Part shown: in pieces, positions 22,095 to 29,913 of the stretch
Numbering within the stretch: the first letter of the stretch is position 1
Layout of the letters: each line of letters begins with the position of its first letter
Assembly: GCA_028286165.1 (NCBI GenBank)
Contig: JAPYMU010000177.1
Location: 1 to 35,943, forward strand
Length of the DNA: 35,943 bases
Direction: 5' to 3'
From: Spongiicolonus versatilis
Lineage (GTDB): Bacteria; Pseudomonadota; Gammaproteobacteria; Arenicellales; Spongiicolonaceae
Notes under the pieces: generated by a model
Seen by the model: the letters and a program-made list of their open reading frames with translations, nothing else
Told to the model about the DNA's origin: nothing
The model's database searches: none
Program-made: the position numbers and the translations under genes

Positions 22095-23485
22095 TGCGTT
22101 TCTACCTGCGTGTTGCGCGTCAGGAACACCGCCACCAATACCAGCGCGCTGAGAAATATTATAAGCGGCGCGCTGCCGTGGTTCACGAAAGGCGTGGCGC
22201 CGGTTCTGGGCTGCACGGTGCCGCGCAGGATTTGCGTCCGGAATTGTTCGCTGGCGTTGGTGACGCCGCCGTTAAAGTCGATGAAGGCGGAGGGCCCGGT
22301 GTTGGCGGCGCGCGCCATGGGGCGGCCGGTTTCACGCGCGCGCATTTGCGCCATCTGCAGGCGCTGGTGCGGGGCCAGGGAGTTGCCGAACCAGGCGTCC
22401 TCGCTGAGGTTGATTAAAAAATTCGCGGCCGGCAGCGCGCGGCGGATTTGTTCCGGGAAAGCGTCCTCGTAGCAGATGGAAACCCCGGCGCGGGCGCCGC
22501 CGACGGTGAACGGCTGCTGCGCGCCGCGCCAGGCTGAAAAATTGGCCATGGGAATCTGCAGGTGGTCCAGCATGAAACGAAACACGTCGCCGAAGGGCAG
22601 GTATTCGCCGAACGGCACCAGATGCTGTTTGCGGTAAACCGCAAGGCCGGCATGGGTGACGGCGGCGGCGCTGTTGTATTCGCTGCCGCCGGCGGCGCGC
22701 TCCAGAACGCCGAGCACGGTGTCGGCGCCGGCGGCGCGCACCTGCCGCCAGAAATTTTCCGGCGCCTGGTGCAAAAAGCCGGGCACCGCCCCCTCCGGCC
22801 AAATCACCAGGTCGGCGCCGGCGGCGGCATCAAAGTGCAGCGCGAGGTAACGCTCGCGCACCGTGTCCACGGCGCCGGGCGCCCACTTGTCGCGCAATGG
22901 GACGTTGCCCTGGACCACGGCGATGTTAATCGGGGCGCCGGCGGGGGCGCTCCATTGCACGGCGCCGAGGGCGGCGCCGCCGGCGAGAATGGCGGCGGCG
23001 GCGGTGAGGGCGGCGGTGCGCTGGCGGAAATTGCCGCGCGCCACGGTGACCACGGCGCCGGCCAGCACCGCGGTGGCGAAGCCGGCGCCGTGCACGCCGC
23101 TGAGCGGGGCGTAGTTGGCGAGCACGCCATCGGTGGCGGCGTAGCCGAGGCTGAGCCAGGGAAAGCCGGTGAACATCCACTCGCGCAGCCACTCAAACAA
23201 CGTCCACAACGCCGGCGCCGCCACCAACATGCGCGGCGCGCGGCCGCCGGGCAGGATTGCGCTGAGCGCGCCGGCCGCCGCCGGGTAGAGGGCGAGCAGC
23301 CCGACAAACACGGCGACGGTGAGGGCGGCGAGGGCGGCGTGCATGTTGCCGTAGTCGTGCAGACTGAAATAAATCCACGACACCCCGGCGCCGAACATGC
23401 CGATGCCGAAGGCAAAACCGGTGAACAGCCCGCGCCGCGCGCCGCCGCCGTCCCACAGCCAGAACAGCGCGGCCAAAACCGGCAC
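22091..23485 (-). CDS. lnt: Apolipoprotein N-acyltransferase (true start probably upstream)
   Basis: Lnt transfers the third acyl chain to the N-terminal Cys of lipoproteins in the inner membrane. The nitrilase domain holds the catalytic triad: E231 (VIWPEGAVPG), K286 (YRKQHLVPFGEYLPFGD) and C338 (SICYEDAFPE). Six or more membrane helices precede it and one follows. The first canonical in-frame start is a GTG at 23485, giving 464 residues, but the frame is open upstream and reads LLGAAFVAAFAPFTFGWLAV, which matches the family's usual first helix. The protein would then be near 500 residues, like E. coli Lnt (512). No ATG, GTG or TTG exists in that stretch; in-frame CTG codons lie at 23614, 23566 and 23563. 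It is last in the miaB-ybeZ-ybeY-ybeX-lnt operon. Confidence 0.93.
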   Translation of the reverse strand: MPVLAALFWLWDGGGARRGLFTGFAFGIGMFGAGVSWIYFSLHDYGNMHAALAALTVAVFVGLLALYPAAAGALSAILPGGRAPRMLVAAPALWTLFEWLREWMFTGFPWLSLGYAATDGVLANYAPLSGVHGAGFATAVLAGAVVTVARGNFRQRTAALTAAAAILAGGAALGAVQWSAPAGAPINIAVVQGNVPLRDKWAPGAVDTVRERYLALHFDAAAGADLVIWPEGAVPGFLHQAPENFWRQVRAAGADTVLGVLERAAGGSEYNSAAAVTHAGLAVYRKQHLVPFGEYLPFGDVFRFMLDHLQIPMANFSAWRGAQQPFTVGGARAGVSICYEDAFPEQIRRALPAANFLINLSEDAWFGNSLAPHQRLQMAQMRARETGRPMARAANTGPSAFIDFNGGVTNASEQFRTQILRGTVQPRTGATPFVNHGSAPLIIFLSALVLVAVFLTRNTQVETQ

Positions 23486-23610
23486 CGCCAGCCAGCCGAA
23501 AGTGAACGGCGCGAAAGCGGCGACAAAAGCGGCGCCGAGCAGGCCGGCGGCGGTGGCCGACAGCAGAACCGACTCGCGGCCGCGCCTCCGGCCGGGCGCA
23601 GCGCCGTGGT

Positions 23611-24462
23611 TCAGGGCGCGCCTCCGGCGGCCTGGGTGCGCCGCACGCGCAGCAGGTAAACGCGGCGGCTGTCGGCGTTCAGCACTTCAAACACGAAACC
23701 CTCCATGCCGACGGTCTCGCCGCGCTTCGGCACATGGGCGAAAGCGCGGGTGACCAGGCCGCCGATGGTGTCCAGTTCCTGGTCGCTGAAGTCGGCGCCG
23801 AAATATTTGTTGAAGTCCTCTATGGGAATGTGCGCCTTGACCGTGAACTCGTCGCGGCCGCGCGGCAGAATCATGCCCTCCTCGTCAAAGTCGTGCTCGT
23901 CCTCAATGTCGCCGACAATTTGCTCCAGCACATCTTCAATGGTGACCAGGCCCGAGGCGTCGCCGTATTCGTCCACCACGATGGCCATGTGGTTGCGGCC
24001 GGCGCGGAACTCGCCGAGCAGGACGTTGAGCCGCTTGCTTTCCGGAATGAACACCGGCGGGCGCAGCCAGTCGCGCAACTTGAAGCGGCGGCCGGCGCTG
24101 TCGTGGAAGTGGCGCAGCAAGTCCTTGGCCAGGAAGATGCCGGCCACCTTGCCGGGCTCGCCGTCCACCACCGGAAAGCGCGAGTGCGCCGACTGGACCA
24201 GCACTTCCAGCATCTTTTCCGGCGGCCAGTCTTTGCCGACCGTCACCATGTTCTTGCGCGGAATCATCACATCGCGCACGCGCAACTCGGACACTTGCAG
24301 CACGCGCTCGATGGTGTCGGCAGCCTCCTGGCCGATGACTTCGCCGAAGCGGCGCAGCAACTCCAGAAATTCTTCGCGGGTTTCCGGCTCATGGTGCATG
24401 CGCCTGGCGAGTTTTTTAACCAGAACCCGCAGCGGCCTGGGAATTTTTCCGTTGTCGTTCAT
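23611..24462 (-). CDS. ybeX: CBS-pair CorC/YbeX family protein
   Basis: A 283-residue cytoplasmic member of the CorC/HlyC family. It has two CBS domains (VRDVMIPRKNMVTVGKD and the second around NVLLGEFRAGRNHMAIVVDE) and a C-terminal CorC_HlyC domain (about 200-275). It lacks the membrane-bound DUF21 domain, like E. coli YbeX/CorC, which is linked to magnesium/cobalt homeostasis and to ribosome maturation. The ATG at 24462 overlaps the ybeY stop (ATGA); the longer frame upstream is inside ybeY. The stop overlaps the open frame that leads into lnt. Confidence 0.93.
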   Translation of the reverse strand: MNDNGKIPRPLRVLVKKLARRMHHEPETREEFLELLRRFGEVIGQEAADTIERVLQVSELRVRDVMIPRKNMVTVGKDWPPEKMLEVLVQSAHSRFPVVDGEPGKVAGIFLAKDLLRHFHDSAGRRFKLRDWLRPPVFIPESKRLNVLLGEFRAGRNHMAIVVDEYGDASGLVTIEDVLEQIVGDIEDEHDFDEEGMILPRGRDEFTVKAHIPIEDFNKYFGADFSDQELDTIGGLVTRAFAHVPKRGETVGMEGFVFEVLNADSRRVYLLRVRRTQAAGGAP

Positions 24463-24902
24463 AATCGCGTAAAACCGCAGCGGCGCAGAATTGCGCTTTC
24501 CAGGGTTTCCATTGTAGCCGCTTCGGCGTCGCCCTGGTGGTCGTAGCCGCACAGGTGCAGGACGCCGTGCACCACCAGATGCGCCCAGTGCTCGGCCGGC
24601 GCGCGCCCCAGTTGCGCCGCCTCGCGCAGCGCCAGCGGCGCGCATAAAACCACGTCGCCGAGGATGGCGGTGGCGGTGTGCGGCGGGTCCTCAAAAGGAA
24701 ACGACAGCACATTGGCGGCCCGCGCCCGGCCGCGGTAGGCGCGGTTCAGCGATGCGCTTTCCGCCTCGTCCACAATACGCAGCGTCACCTCGCCATCGGC
24801 GCGGCCCGCCTGGGCCAGCGCGGCGCGCACCCAGCGGCTGAGGGCGGCGGCGGCGGGAACCGGCGCGGCGGTGGCGGTCTGGACGGCGACGGCGGCGGTC
24901 AC
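24459..24902 (-). CDS. ybeY: Endoribonuclease YbeY (rRNA maturation)
   Basis: A 147-residue single-domain metalloprotein. The zinc site is H112, H116 and H122 in HGVLHLCGYDH, the family signature; NVLSFPFEDP and LGDVVLCAP are also conserved. It acts in 16S rRNA 3'-end maturation and ribosome quality control. It starts with GTG at 24902, overlapping the ybeZ stop (GTGA), and overlaps ybeX downstream by four bases. Confidence 0.96.
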   Translation of the reverse strand: MTAAVAVQTATAAPVPAAAALSRWVRAALAQAGRADGEVTLRIVDEAESASLNRAYRGRARAANVLSFPFEDPPHTATAILGDVVLCAPLALREAAQLGRAPAEHWAHLVVHGVLHLCGYDHQGDAEAATMETLESAILRRCGFTRL

Positions 24903-25876
24903 GGTTGCGCCTCGGTGGCGGCGGCGCCGTCGTAGGCCTGGACAATTTTGCGCACCAGCGGATGGCGCACCACGTCGCCGGCGGTGAAGCGGGTGAAACT
25001 GATGCCGTCAATGCCGTCCAGCACCCGCGCGGCGTGCCTGAGTCCGGAGCGGACGCCGGCGGGCAGGTCAATTTGCGTCACATCGCCGGTGACCACCACC
25101 CGCGAGCCGAAGCCGGTGCGGGTGAGAAACATTTTCATCTGCTCCACCGTGGTGTTCTGCGCCTCGTCCAGAATGACAAAAGAATTGTTCAACGTGCGGC
25201 CGCGCATGTAGGCCAGCGGCGCCAGTTCAATGACGCCGCGCTCAAGCAGGCGCGCGACTTTGTCAAAACCGAGCATCTCATACAGCGCATCGTACAGCGG
25301 GCGCAGGTACGGGTCTACTTTCTGGCCGATGTCGCCGGGCAGAAAACCCAGCCGCTCGCCGGCCTCCACCACCGGCCGCACCAGCAGGATGCGCTCGCAC
25401 TCGCCCCCGGCCAGGGCGCGCGCCGCGCTGGCCACGGCGAGGTAGGTTTTGCCGGTGCCGGCCGGGCCGATGCCGAAGTTGATGTCGTTGCTTTGGATGC
25501 GCGCCAGGTAGGCGCGCTGGCGCGGGGTCTGGCCGCTGATGCGGCCCTTGCGGGTGCGGATGGTGACGCCGCCCTCGGCGGCGCCGGACTCGCCGCCGGC
25601 GCCGGCCAGGTCGGTGAGCATCATGTGGATGCGCTGCGGGGCGATGGCGCCGCCGTCGCCGCTGCCGGCGTCGCGGTAGAGGCGCTGCAGCAGGCGGCTG
25701 GCGTCGGCGGTGCGGCGGCGCTCGCCGTGGATGCTGAAGTGGTGGCCGCGCTGGGTGATGTGCACGCCGAGGTGGCTTTCAATTTGCTTGAGGTGGGCGT
25801 TGAACTGACCGCACAGGCGGGCGAGACGGTCGTTGTCCGGCGGCAGCAGTTCCAGTTCGGCGCTGGTTTGGTTCAC
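24899..25876 (-). CDS. ybeZ: PhoH-like ATPase YbeZ
   Basis: A 325-residue PhoH-family P-loop ATPase. Walker A is GPAGTGKT (137-144) and Walker B FVILDEAQNTT; GDVTQIDLP is the family's sensor segment. An N-terminal KH-like region (about 15-70) precedes it. It is thought to act with YbeY in RNA metabolism, consistent with their overlapping genes. The start is GTG at 25876, 16 bases after the miaB stop. Confidence 0.95.
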   Translation of the reverse strand: MNQTSAELELLPPDNDRLARLCGQFNAHLKQIESHLGVHITQRGHHFSIHGERRRTADASRLLQRLYRDAGSGDGGAIAPQRIHMMLTDLAGAGGESGAAEGGVTIRTRKGRISGQTPRQRAYLARIQSNDINFGIGPAGTGKTYLAVASAARALAGGECERILLVRPVVEAGERLGFLPGDIGQKVDPYLRPLYDALYEMLGFDKVARLLERGVIELAPLAYMRGRTLNNSFVILDEAQNTTVEQMKMFLTRTGFGSRVVVTGDVTQIDLPAGVRSGLRHAARVLDGIDGISFTRFTAGDVVRHPLVRKIVQAYDGAAATEAQP

Positions 25877-25892
25877 GGAGTGGGCGAATCGC

Positions 25893-27272
25893 TCAGGCGG
25901 CGGCGGGGACGGTGGTTGCGGGTGCGGAAACGGTGGTTGCAGTGTCCGGAATGGTTAACTCACCGAGCAAAGAGTTGGGCCGCGCTTCGGTGATGGTGAC
26001 GTCCACAAAGCGGCCGCTGAGGGACGGCGGTCCGGCGAAGTTCACCACCTTGTTGTGCGTGGTGCGGCCGCACAAACGGCGGCGGTCGCGGCTGGAAACG
26101 CCGTCCACCAGCACCCGCTGCCGGGCGCCCACCAGCGCGCGGTTGAAGGCCAGGGCGTTGGCGCTGAGTTTTTGCTGCAAGCGGGCGAGGCGGTCTTTCT
26201 TAACCGCCGGCGGCACTTCGTCCGGCAGTTGTGCGGCGGGCGTACCGGGGCGCGGGCTGTAGAGAAAACTGAAAGACTGGTCAAATTGCATTTCGTCCAC
26301 CAAGTTCAGCGTGGCGGCGAAATCATCCTCGCTCTCGCCGGGAAAACCGACGATGAAGTCGGAGGTGAGGCTGAGGCCGGGGCGATGGTTGCGCACCGCG
26401 GAAATAATTTCACGGTAACGTTCCACGCTGTAGCGGCGCTTCATCAAAAACAAAATGCGCTCGGAGCCGCTCTGCACCGGCAGGTGAAGGTGGCTTGCCA
26501 GTTGCGGCAGGTCGGCGTAGGCGCGCACCAAAGTGTCGGTGAAGTCGGCCGGGTGGGAAGTGGTGTAGCGGATGCGCTCAATGCCGTCCACTTCGGCGAC
26601 ATAGTAAAGCAGGGTGCCGAAATCCATCACGCCGCCGGCGGCGGTGGCGCCGCGGTAGCCGTTGACATTCTGGCCGAGCAGCGTGACTTCGCGCACGCCC
26701 TGGGCGGCGAGGTCCACGATTTCGGTGACCACATCGTCAAAGGGCCGGCTGAATTCTTCGCCCCGGGTGTAGGGGACGACGCAGAAAGTGCAGTATTTGC
26801 TGCACCCTTCCATGATGGAAACAAAGGCGCGCGCGCCGTCCACCCGCGCCGGCGGCAGGCAGTCAAACTTTTCAATCTCAGGAAACGAAACATCCACCGC
26901 CGCCCGCCGGGTCGCGCGCGCCGTTTTCAGCATCTGCGGCAGGCGGTGGTAGGTCTGCGGCCCGAAAACCAAATCCACAAACGGCGCGCGCGCAAGAATC
27001 TGCCCGCCCTCCTGGCTTGCAACACAGCCGCCGACGCCAATCACCAGCGACGGCCGCGCCAACTTCCACTCGCGCCACCGCCCAAGTTGCGAAAAAACCT
27101 TCTCCTGCGCCTTCTCCCGCACCGAGCAGGTGTTGAGCAGCAGCACATCGGCCTCCTCGGCACAATCCGTCACCGCCATCCCGCACGAATCCGCAAGCAG
27201 CCCGGCCATGCGGGCCGAGTCGTACTCATTCATCTGGCAGCCGAAGGTTTTGATGTGGAGTTTTTGGGGCAT
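25893..27272 (-). CDS. miaB: tRNA-2-methylthio-N6-isopentenyladenosine synthase
   Basis: A 459-residue radical-SAM methylthiotransferase that modifies A37 of tRNAs reading UNN codons. Cluster-binding cysteines are C12, C49 and C83 (auxiliary cluster) and C157, C161 and C164 (radical SAM, EGCSKYCTFC). A TRAM domain occupies about 375-440. The last 20 residues after the TRAM domain (from TIPDTATTVSAP onward) are encoded by copies of the 21-bp repeat and look like an added, non-conserved tail. The ATG at 27272 lies eight bases after an extended -10. It leads the conserved miaB-ybeZ-ybeY-ybeX-lnt operon. Confidence 0.97.
   Translation of the reverse strand: MPQKLHIKTFGCQMNEYDSARMAGLLADSCGMAVTDCAEEADVLLLNTCSVREKAQEKVFSQLGRWREWKLARPSLVIGVGGCVASQEGGQILARAPFVDLVFGPQTYHRLPQMLKTARATRRAAVDVSFPEIEKFDCLPPARVDGARAFVSIMEGCSKYCTFCVVPYTRGEEFSRPFDDVVTEIVDLAAQGVREVTLLGQNVNGYRGATAAGGVMDFGTLLYYVAEVDGIERIRYTTSHPADFTDTLVRAYADLPQLASHLHLPVQSGSERILFLMKRRYSVERYREIISAVRNHRPGLSLTSDFIVGFPGESEDDFAATLNLVDEMQFDQSFSFLYSPRPGTPAAQLPDEVPPAVKKDRLARLQQKLSANALAFNRALVGARQRVLVDGVSSRDRRRLCGRTTHNKVVNFAGPPSLSGRFVDVTITEARPNSLLGELTIPDTATTVSAPATTVPAAA
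25908..25961. repeat. Copies of the 21-bp repeat inside the end of miaB
   Basis: Two full units (25908-25928 and 25929-25949) and a partial third (25950-25961) match the type B units at 19981-20106; the second shares AACGRTGGTTGCAGTG with them. They lie within the miaB coding sequence and encode the TATTV / PATTV tail. The partial unit ends in GGTTAACTC, as does the partial copy at 21261. Confidence 0.75.
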
Positions 27273-27289
27273 TGGCGGGGATTATGCCA
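27273..27289 (-). promoter_or_regulatory. Extended -10 promoter abutting miaB
   Basis: The minus strand reads TGGCATAATCCCCGCCAATG, with CATAAT at 27286-27281 (five of six matches) and eight bases before the ATG. Transcription would start one or two bases before the initiation codon. Confidence 0.5.
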
Positions 27290-27363
27290 CAAGGAGCGCG
27301 AATGCATATGCCGGCAGCATTCCGGACTTGCGGCCCGTTGAAAAAGGGCGCAGTTCGCCGGCT

Positions 27364-27379
27364 TGGCACAAACTGTGCC
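27364..27379. promoter_or_regulatory. Candidate sigma-54 promoter / palindromic operator
   Basis: GGCACA-AAC-TGTGCC (27365-27379) is a perfect dyad. With the preceding T it also fits the sigma-54 pattern on the plus strand: TGGCAC at -24, and GG separated by exactly ten bases from GC, with GTGC for the TTGC at -12. Because it is a palindrome it fits on the minus strand as well, toward miaB. It lies about 255 bases upstream of the transporter gene. A repressor operator is the alternative reading. Confidence 0.35.
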
Positions 27380-27520
27380 CGGCCCCCATGCGCCAAATGT
27401 CCGCCGACTTTGGCCAGCGGGTTCGCCGGCGCTTTCGCCCGTGCACAGGGCCGGCGGCACTGCCGCACCCCACCCTGAAACCACCCCCAAAATCCAGAAT
27501 GGGGCGGCATCACACCGCGA

Positions 27521-27549
27521 TTGACAAACCTGCCTTTTTGCAGTACCTT
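27521..27549 (+). promoter_or_regulatory. Sigma-70 promoter of the Liv-type transporter operon
   Basis: TTGACA (27521-27526), a 17-base spacer and TACCTT (27544-27549). The -35 is perfect and the -10 weak (three of six), a pattern typical of activator-dependent promoters. The leader is about 77 bases, containing a small hairpin (GGCC-GCACT-GGCC) just before GGGAGGAG, the Shine-Dalgarno of the first gene. Confidence 0.55.
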
Positions 27550-27632
27550 TCGCAATGGCGGCCAGCACTATGTTGTGTTGCGCCGGCACGCAAAAAACAA
27601 AAAAAACGGCCGCACTGGCCGGGAGGAGACCA

Positions 27633-28913
27633 ATGTTCTATCCAAAAAACCTGGCCGGTTTGCTGCCGGCCGCTGCTTGCGTGGTGATGCTGCTGTTGCC
27701 CGGGCTGTCCCAGGCGCAGGAGCGCACTGTGAAAATCGCCGGGTGGGGCGCCAAGTCCGGGCCGTTGCGCTCGTTTGGCGTGAACTCGGAGGCGGTGCTG
27801 AAAGCCGCGGTCGAGTCCATCAACGCCGAAGGCGGAGTCAGCCTCGGTGACGGCACGCGGGCCATGATGGAAATGGAATACTACGACTCGGCGTGCAATG
27901 CCGACCAGGCAATTTCGGTGGCGCGCAAGGTTGCGTCGCAGACCGAAGCGCTGATTGGAATCGGGCCCACGTGTTCCGGCGCCGCCGCCGCCATGTATGG
28001 AATTTTTCAGAAAAATGTGGACAACAGCGGCGACACCGGGCTGCAGTTTCCGATTCTGACCGACACCGCCATTCGTCCCGGACTGGCCAAGAAATCCCAG
28101 TGGACATTTCGCAATGTGCCGAATGAAATTAACATGTACGACGAACTGTTCGCCTGGCTGAGGGAAAACCACCCCGATGTCAAAACCATTTACGGCGGCA
28201 CCGAAACCAACCAGGCGCACTCCAAATTAACTTTTGCAAAAGTGATTGTGCAAATGGCCACCAAGCACGGCTTCGAGTGGGTCGGCGGCGGCATCGACGG
28301 GCTGACCGGCAAAATCGGCTCAGGCTCGGACCAGGTTTTGGAAACCACCAAGGCCTCCAACTGGCTGATGGAAGACACCAACTTTTCGGTGCAGGCGCGC
28401 GCTTTCAAAAAGTCCCGCGCCGACATGCTGATTGTGTCCTCGCACCCGTTCACCACCTGCGGCATGCTGAAAGAAATGAAACGCCAGCGCGTACGGCCGA
28501 AGGTGCTGGTGGGCTTGACCAGTTCGTCCAGCCAGGAGACCCTGCTTGGGTGCGCCGCCGAGGCCGAGGGCATGTATATTCCCACGGGTTTTGCGCCGGT
28601 CACCAGCGTCGCCAAAAGAGTGGCGAAGGCGGCCACCGCAAACGGCGGCTTTGCCGACTTGCACAGCGCGGCGGCCTGGGAAAACGCCTGGATTATCAAA
28701 CAAGTGGTGGAGGAAACCGGCATTATGGCGAAGCCCTCTACTTTGGCCGCAGACCGCCGCAAGATGCGCGACGGTCTTGAGGCGCTGGACAATGTGGACG
28801 GCCTGCTGGGCAGCGTCGGCCGGGTGCGGGACGAGGGCGAATCCATTAAGCCCTTTGTGTTTGTCCAGGCCACCGGGGGCCAGTGGGTCGTGGTGCACGA
28901 CCCGCGCAACTGA
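27633..28913 (+). CDS. Periplasmic binding protein of a Liv-type (HAAT) ABC transporter
   Basis: A 426-residue type I periplasmic binding protein of the Peripla_BP_6 family. A Sec signal peptide covers residues 1-29 (AAACVVMLLLPGLSQA, cleaved before QE); the Cys in it is not a lipobox because membrane-spanning residues follow. The mature part has the family's YYDSACNADQAISVARKV and GIGPTCSGAAA segments and four cysteines. It captures a branched-chain amino acid, amide or related compound in the periplasm; the ligand cannot be told from the sequence. The ATG at 27633 follows GGAGG by six bases; an earlier in-frame start (27555) adds a non-signal-like N-terminus. It leads a nine-gene transporter run. 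Confidence 0.9.
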   Translation: MFYPKNLAGLLPAAACVVMLLLPGLSQAQERTVKIAGWGAKSGPLRSFGVNSEAVLKAAVESINAEGGVSLGDGTRAMMEMEYYDSACNADQAISVARKVASQTEALIGIGPTCSGAAAAMYGIFQKNVDNSGDTGLQFPILTDTAIRPGLAKKSQWTFRNVPNEINMYDELFAWLRENHPDVKTIYGGTETNQAHSKLTFAKVIVQMATKHGFEWVGGGIDGLTGKIGSGSDQVLETTKASNWLMEDTNFSVQARAFKKSRADMLIVSSHPFTTCGMLKEMKRQRVRPKVLVGLTSSSSQETLLGCAAEAEGMYIPTGFAPVTSVAKRVAKAATANGGFADLHSAAAWENAWIIKQVVEETGIMAKPSTLAADRRKMRDGLEALDNVDGLLGSVGRVRDEGESIKPFVFVQATGGQWVVVHDPRN

Positions 28914-28945
28914 TTCGCTTTCCGAATCGATGCCATAATAGGCGG

Positions 28946-28985
28946 AGCGCCTCCTCCTGCAAACGGGGGCGCTTTGCCTGTTTAT
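28946..28985 (+). terminator. Attenuator-like hairpin between binding protein and first permease
   Basis: AGCGCCTCC (28946-28954) pairs with GGGGGCGCT (28965-28973), nine base pairs including one G-T, with a ten-base loop. A T-rich but interrupted tract follows. Such hairpins after binding-protein genes usually protect or terminate the message so that the binding protein is made in excess over the membrane parts. Confidence 0.55.
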
Positions 28986-29012
28986 TGTTGCTTTATTAGC
29001 GGGTGGCATGCC

Positions 29013-29909
29013 GTGGAAGATTTTTGGATTGAGGCCATTGAACTGACCCAGTCGGTCATCGACGGCCTGCTTTTTGGCTCCACATATGCCTTAATCGGCA
29101 TCGGGTTCACTTTAATCTTCGGCGCCATGCATAAGTTAAACATGACTTACGCGGCCGCATCCATTGCCGGCGCATATGTTGGCCTGGTGGTTTTTGTATT
29201 CTTTAGCGCCCACCCGCTGCTTGTTTTTGCGGTGTCTTCCCTTGCCTCGGGGCTGATTGGCCTGCTGGTGTACCTGATTTGCTTCAGGTTCATTCCGGTG
29301 AACAACCACCTGGCCGCGCTGATGGCCACGGTGGGCGCTCTGTTTTTCATTGACGAAGTCATCATCCACATCACCAACGCATCGCCGCTTGCCTTTCCCG
29401 CGCTGTTCGGCGCCGCGTCGTTTGACCTGGGCGCAGTCTGGATTCGCGGCGATTTGCTTTTTGTGTTTGCGGCCAGCGTGGCCAGTACGGCCGCGCTTCT
29501 TTATGTTCTATACCGCACCCGGCTGGGGCTTGCGACGCGCGCCGTGTCCCAGCAGAACGTTGCCGCGCAACTTTGCGGCATTGATGTGCACCGCACCAAC
29601 GCCACCACTTTCGTCGTCGCCGGCCTGCTCGGTGGAATTGCCGGCGCCATGACCGCCGCCTCGGTGGGTGTGCTGTCGCCCTTGCTGACGCTGCCCATCA
29701 CCGTCAAGGGTTTAATCGTCACCGTGGTCGGCGGACTCGGCTCCATCCCCGGCGCCATTATTGCCGGGCTTATGGTCGGCGCCGCGGAAAATGTGTTCCT
29801 GTATTTGCGCGGCGTGAACGAGCGCGACATTTATGTCCTGCTGCTGCTGTTTGTTTTTCTGGTCTTCCGCCCCAACGGAATTTTCGGGAAATCCATCAAC
29901 CGGGACTGA
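29013..29909 (+). CDS. Liv-type ABC transporter permease, LivH family (set 1)
   Basis: A 298-residue inner-membrane permease of the LivH family with about eight helices. IDGLLFGSTYALIGIGFTLIFG near the N-terminus (residues 17-38, given here in part as YALIGIGFTLIFG) and GLIVTVVGGLGSIPGAIIAG near the C-terminus, the EAA-like loop contacting the ATPase, are diagnostic. The GTG at 29013 is preferred: it follows a GGGTGG and gives the usual short N-terminus; a TTG at 28974 would add 13 Cys-rich residues inside the attenuator region. The hairpin before it and the five-base gap to the next gene fit an operon. It pairs with the LivM protein that follows. Confidence 0.92.
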   Translation: MEDFWIEAIELTQSVIDGLLFGSTYALIGIGFTLIFGAMHKLNMTYAAASIAGAYVGLVVFVFFSAHPLLVFAVSSLASGLIGLLVYLICFRFIPVNNHLAALMATVGALFFIDEVIIHITNASPLAFPALFGAASFDLGAVWIRGDLLFVFAASVASTAALLYVLYRTRLGLATRAVSQQNVAAQLCGIDVHRTNATTFVVAGLLGGIAGAMTAASVGVLSPLLTLPITVKGLIVTVVGGLGSIPGAIIAGLMVGAAENVFLYLRGVNERDIYVLLLLFVFLVFRPNGIFGKSINRD

Positions 29910-29913
29910 GCAC

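Larger units (their letters stand above)
27280..27632. other. Regulatory spacer between miaB and the transporter operon
   Basis: About 360 bases separate the divergent start codons of miaB and the binding-protein gene. No convincing gene lies here; the ORF at 27272-27478 is Pro/Ala/Arg-rich and not family-like. It holds the miaB -10 element, a dyad GAATGC-N11-GCATTC (27300-27322), the sigma-54-like palindrome at 27364-27379 and a sigma-70 promoter at 27521-27549. This is the longest gene-free stretch and the one with the most regulatory signals. Confidence 0.6.

Noticed and set aside
27272..27478. A 68-codon ORF in the miaB-transporter spacer
   Set aside because: No Shine-Dalgarno sequence or family resemblance, and it lies across regulatory signals.
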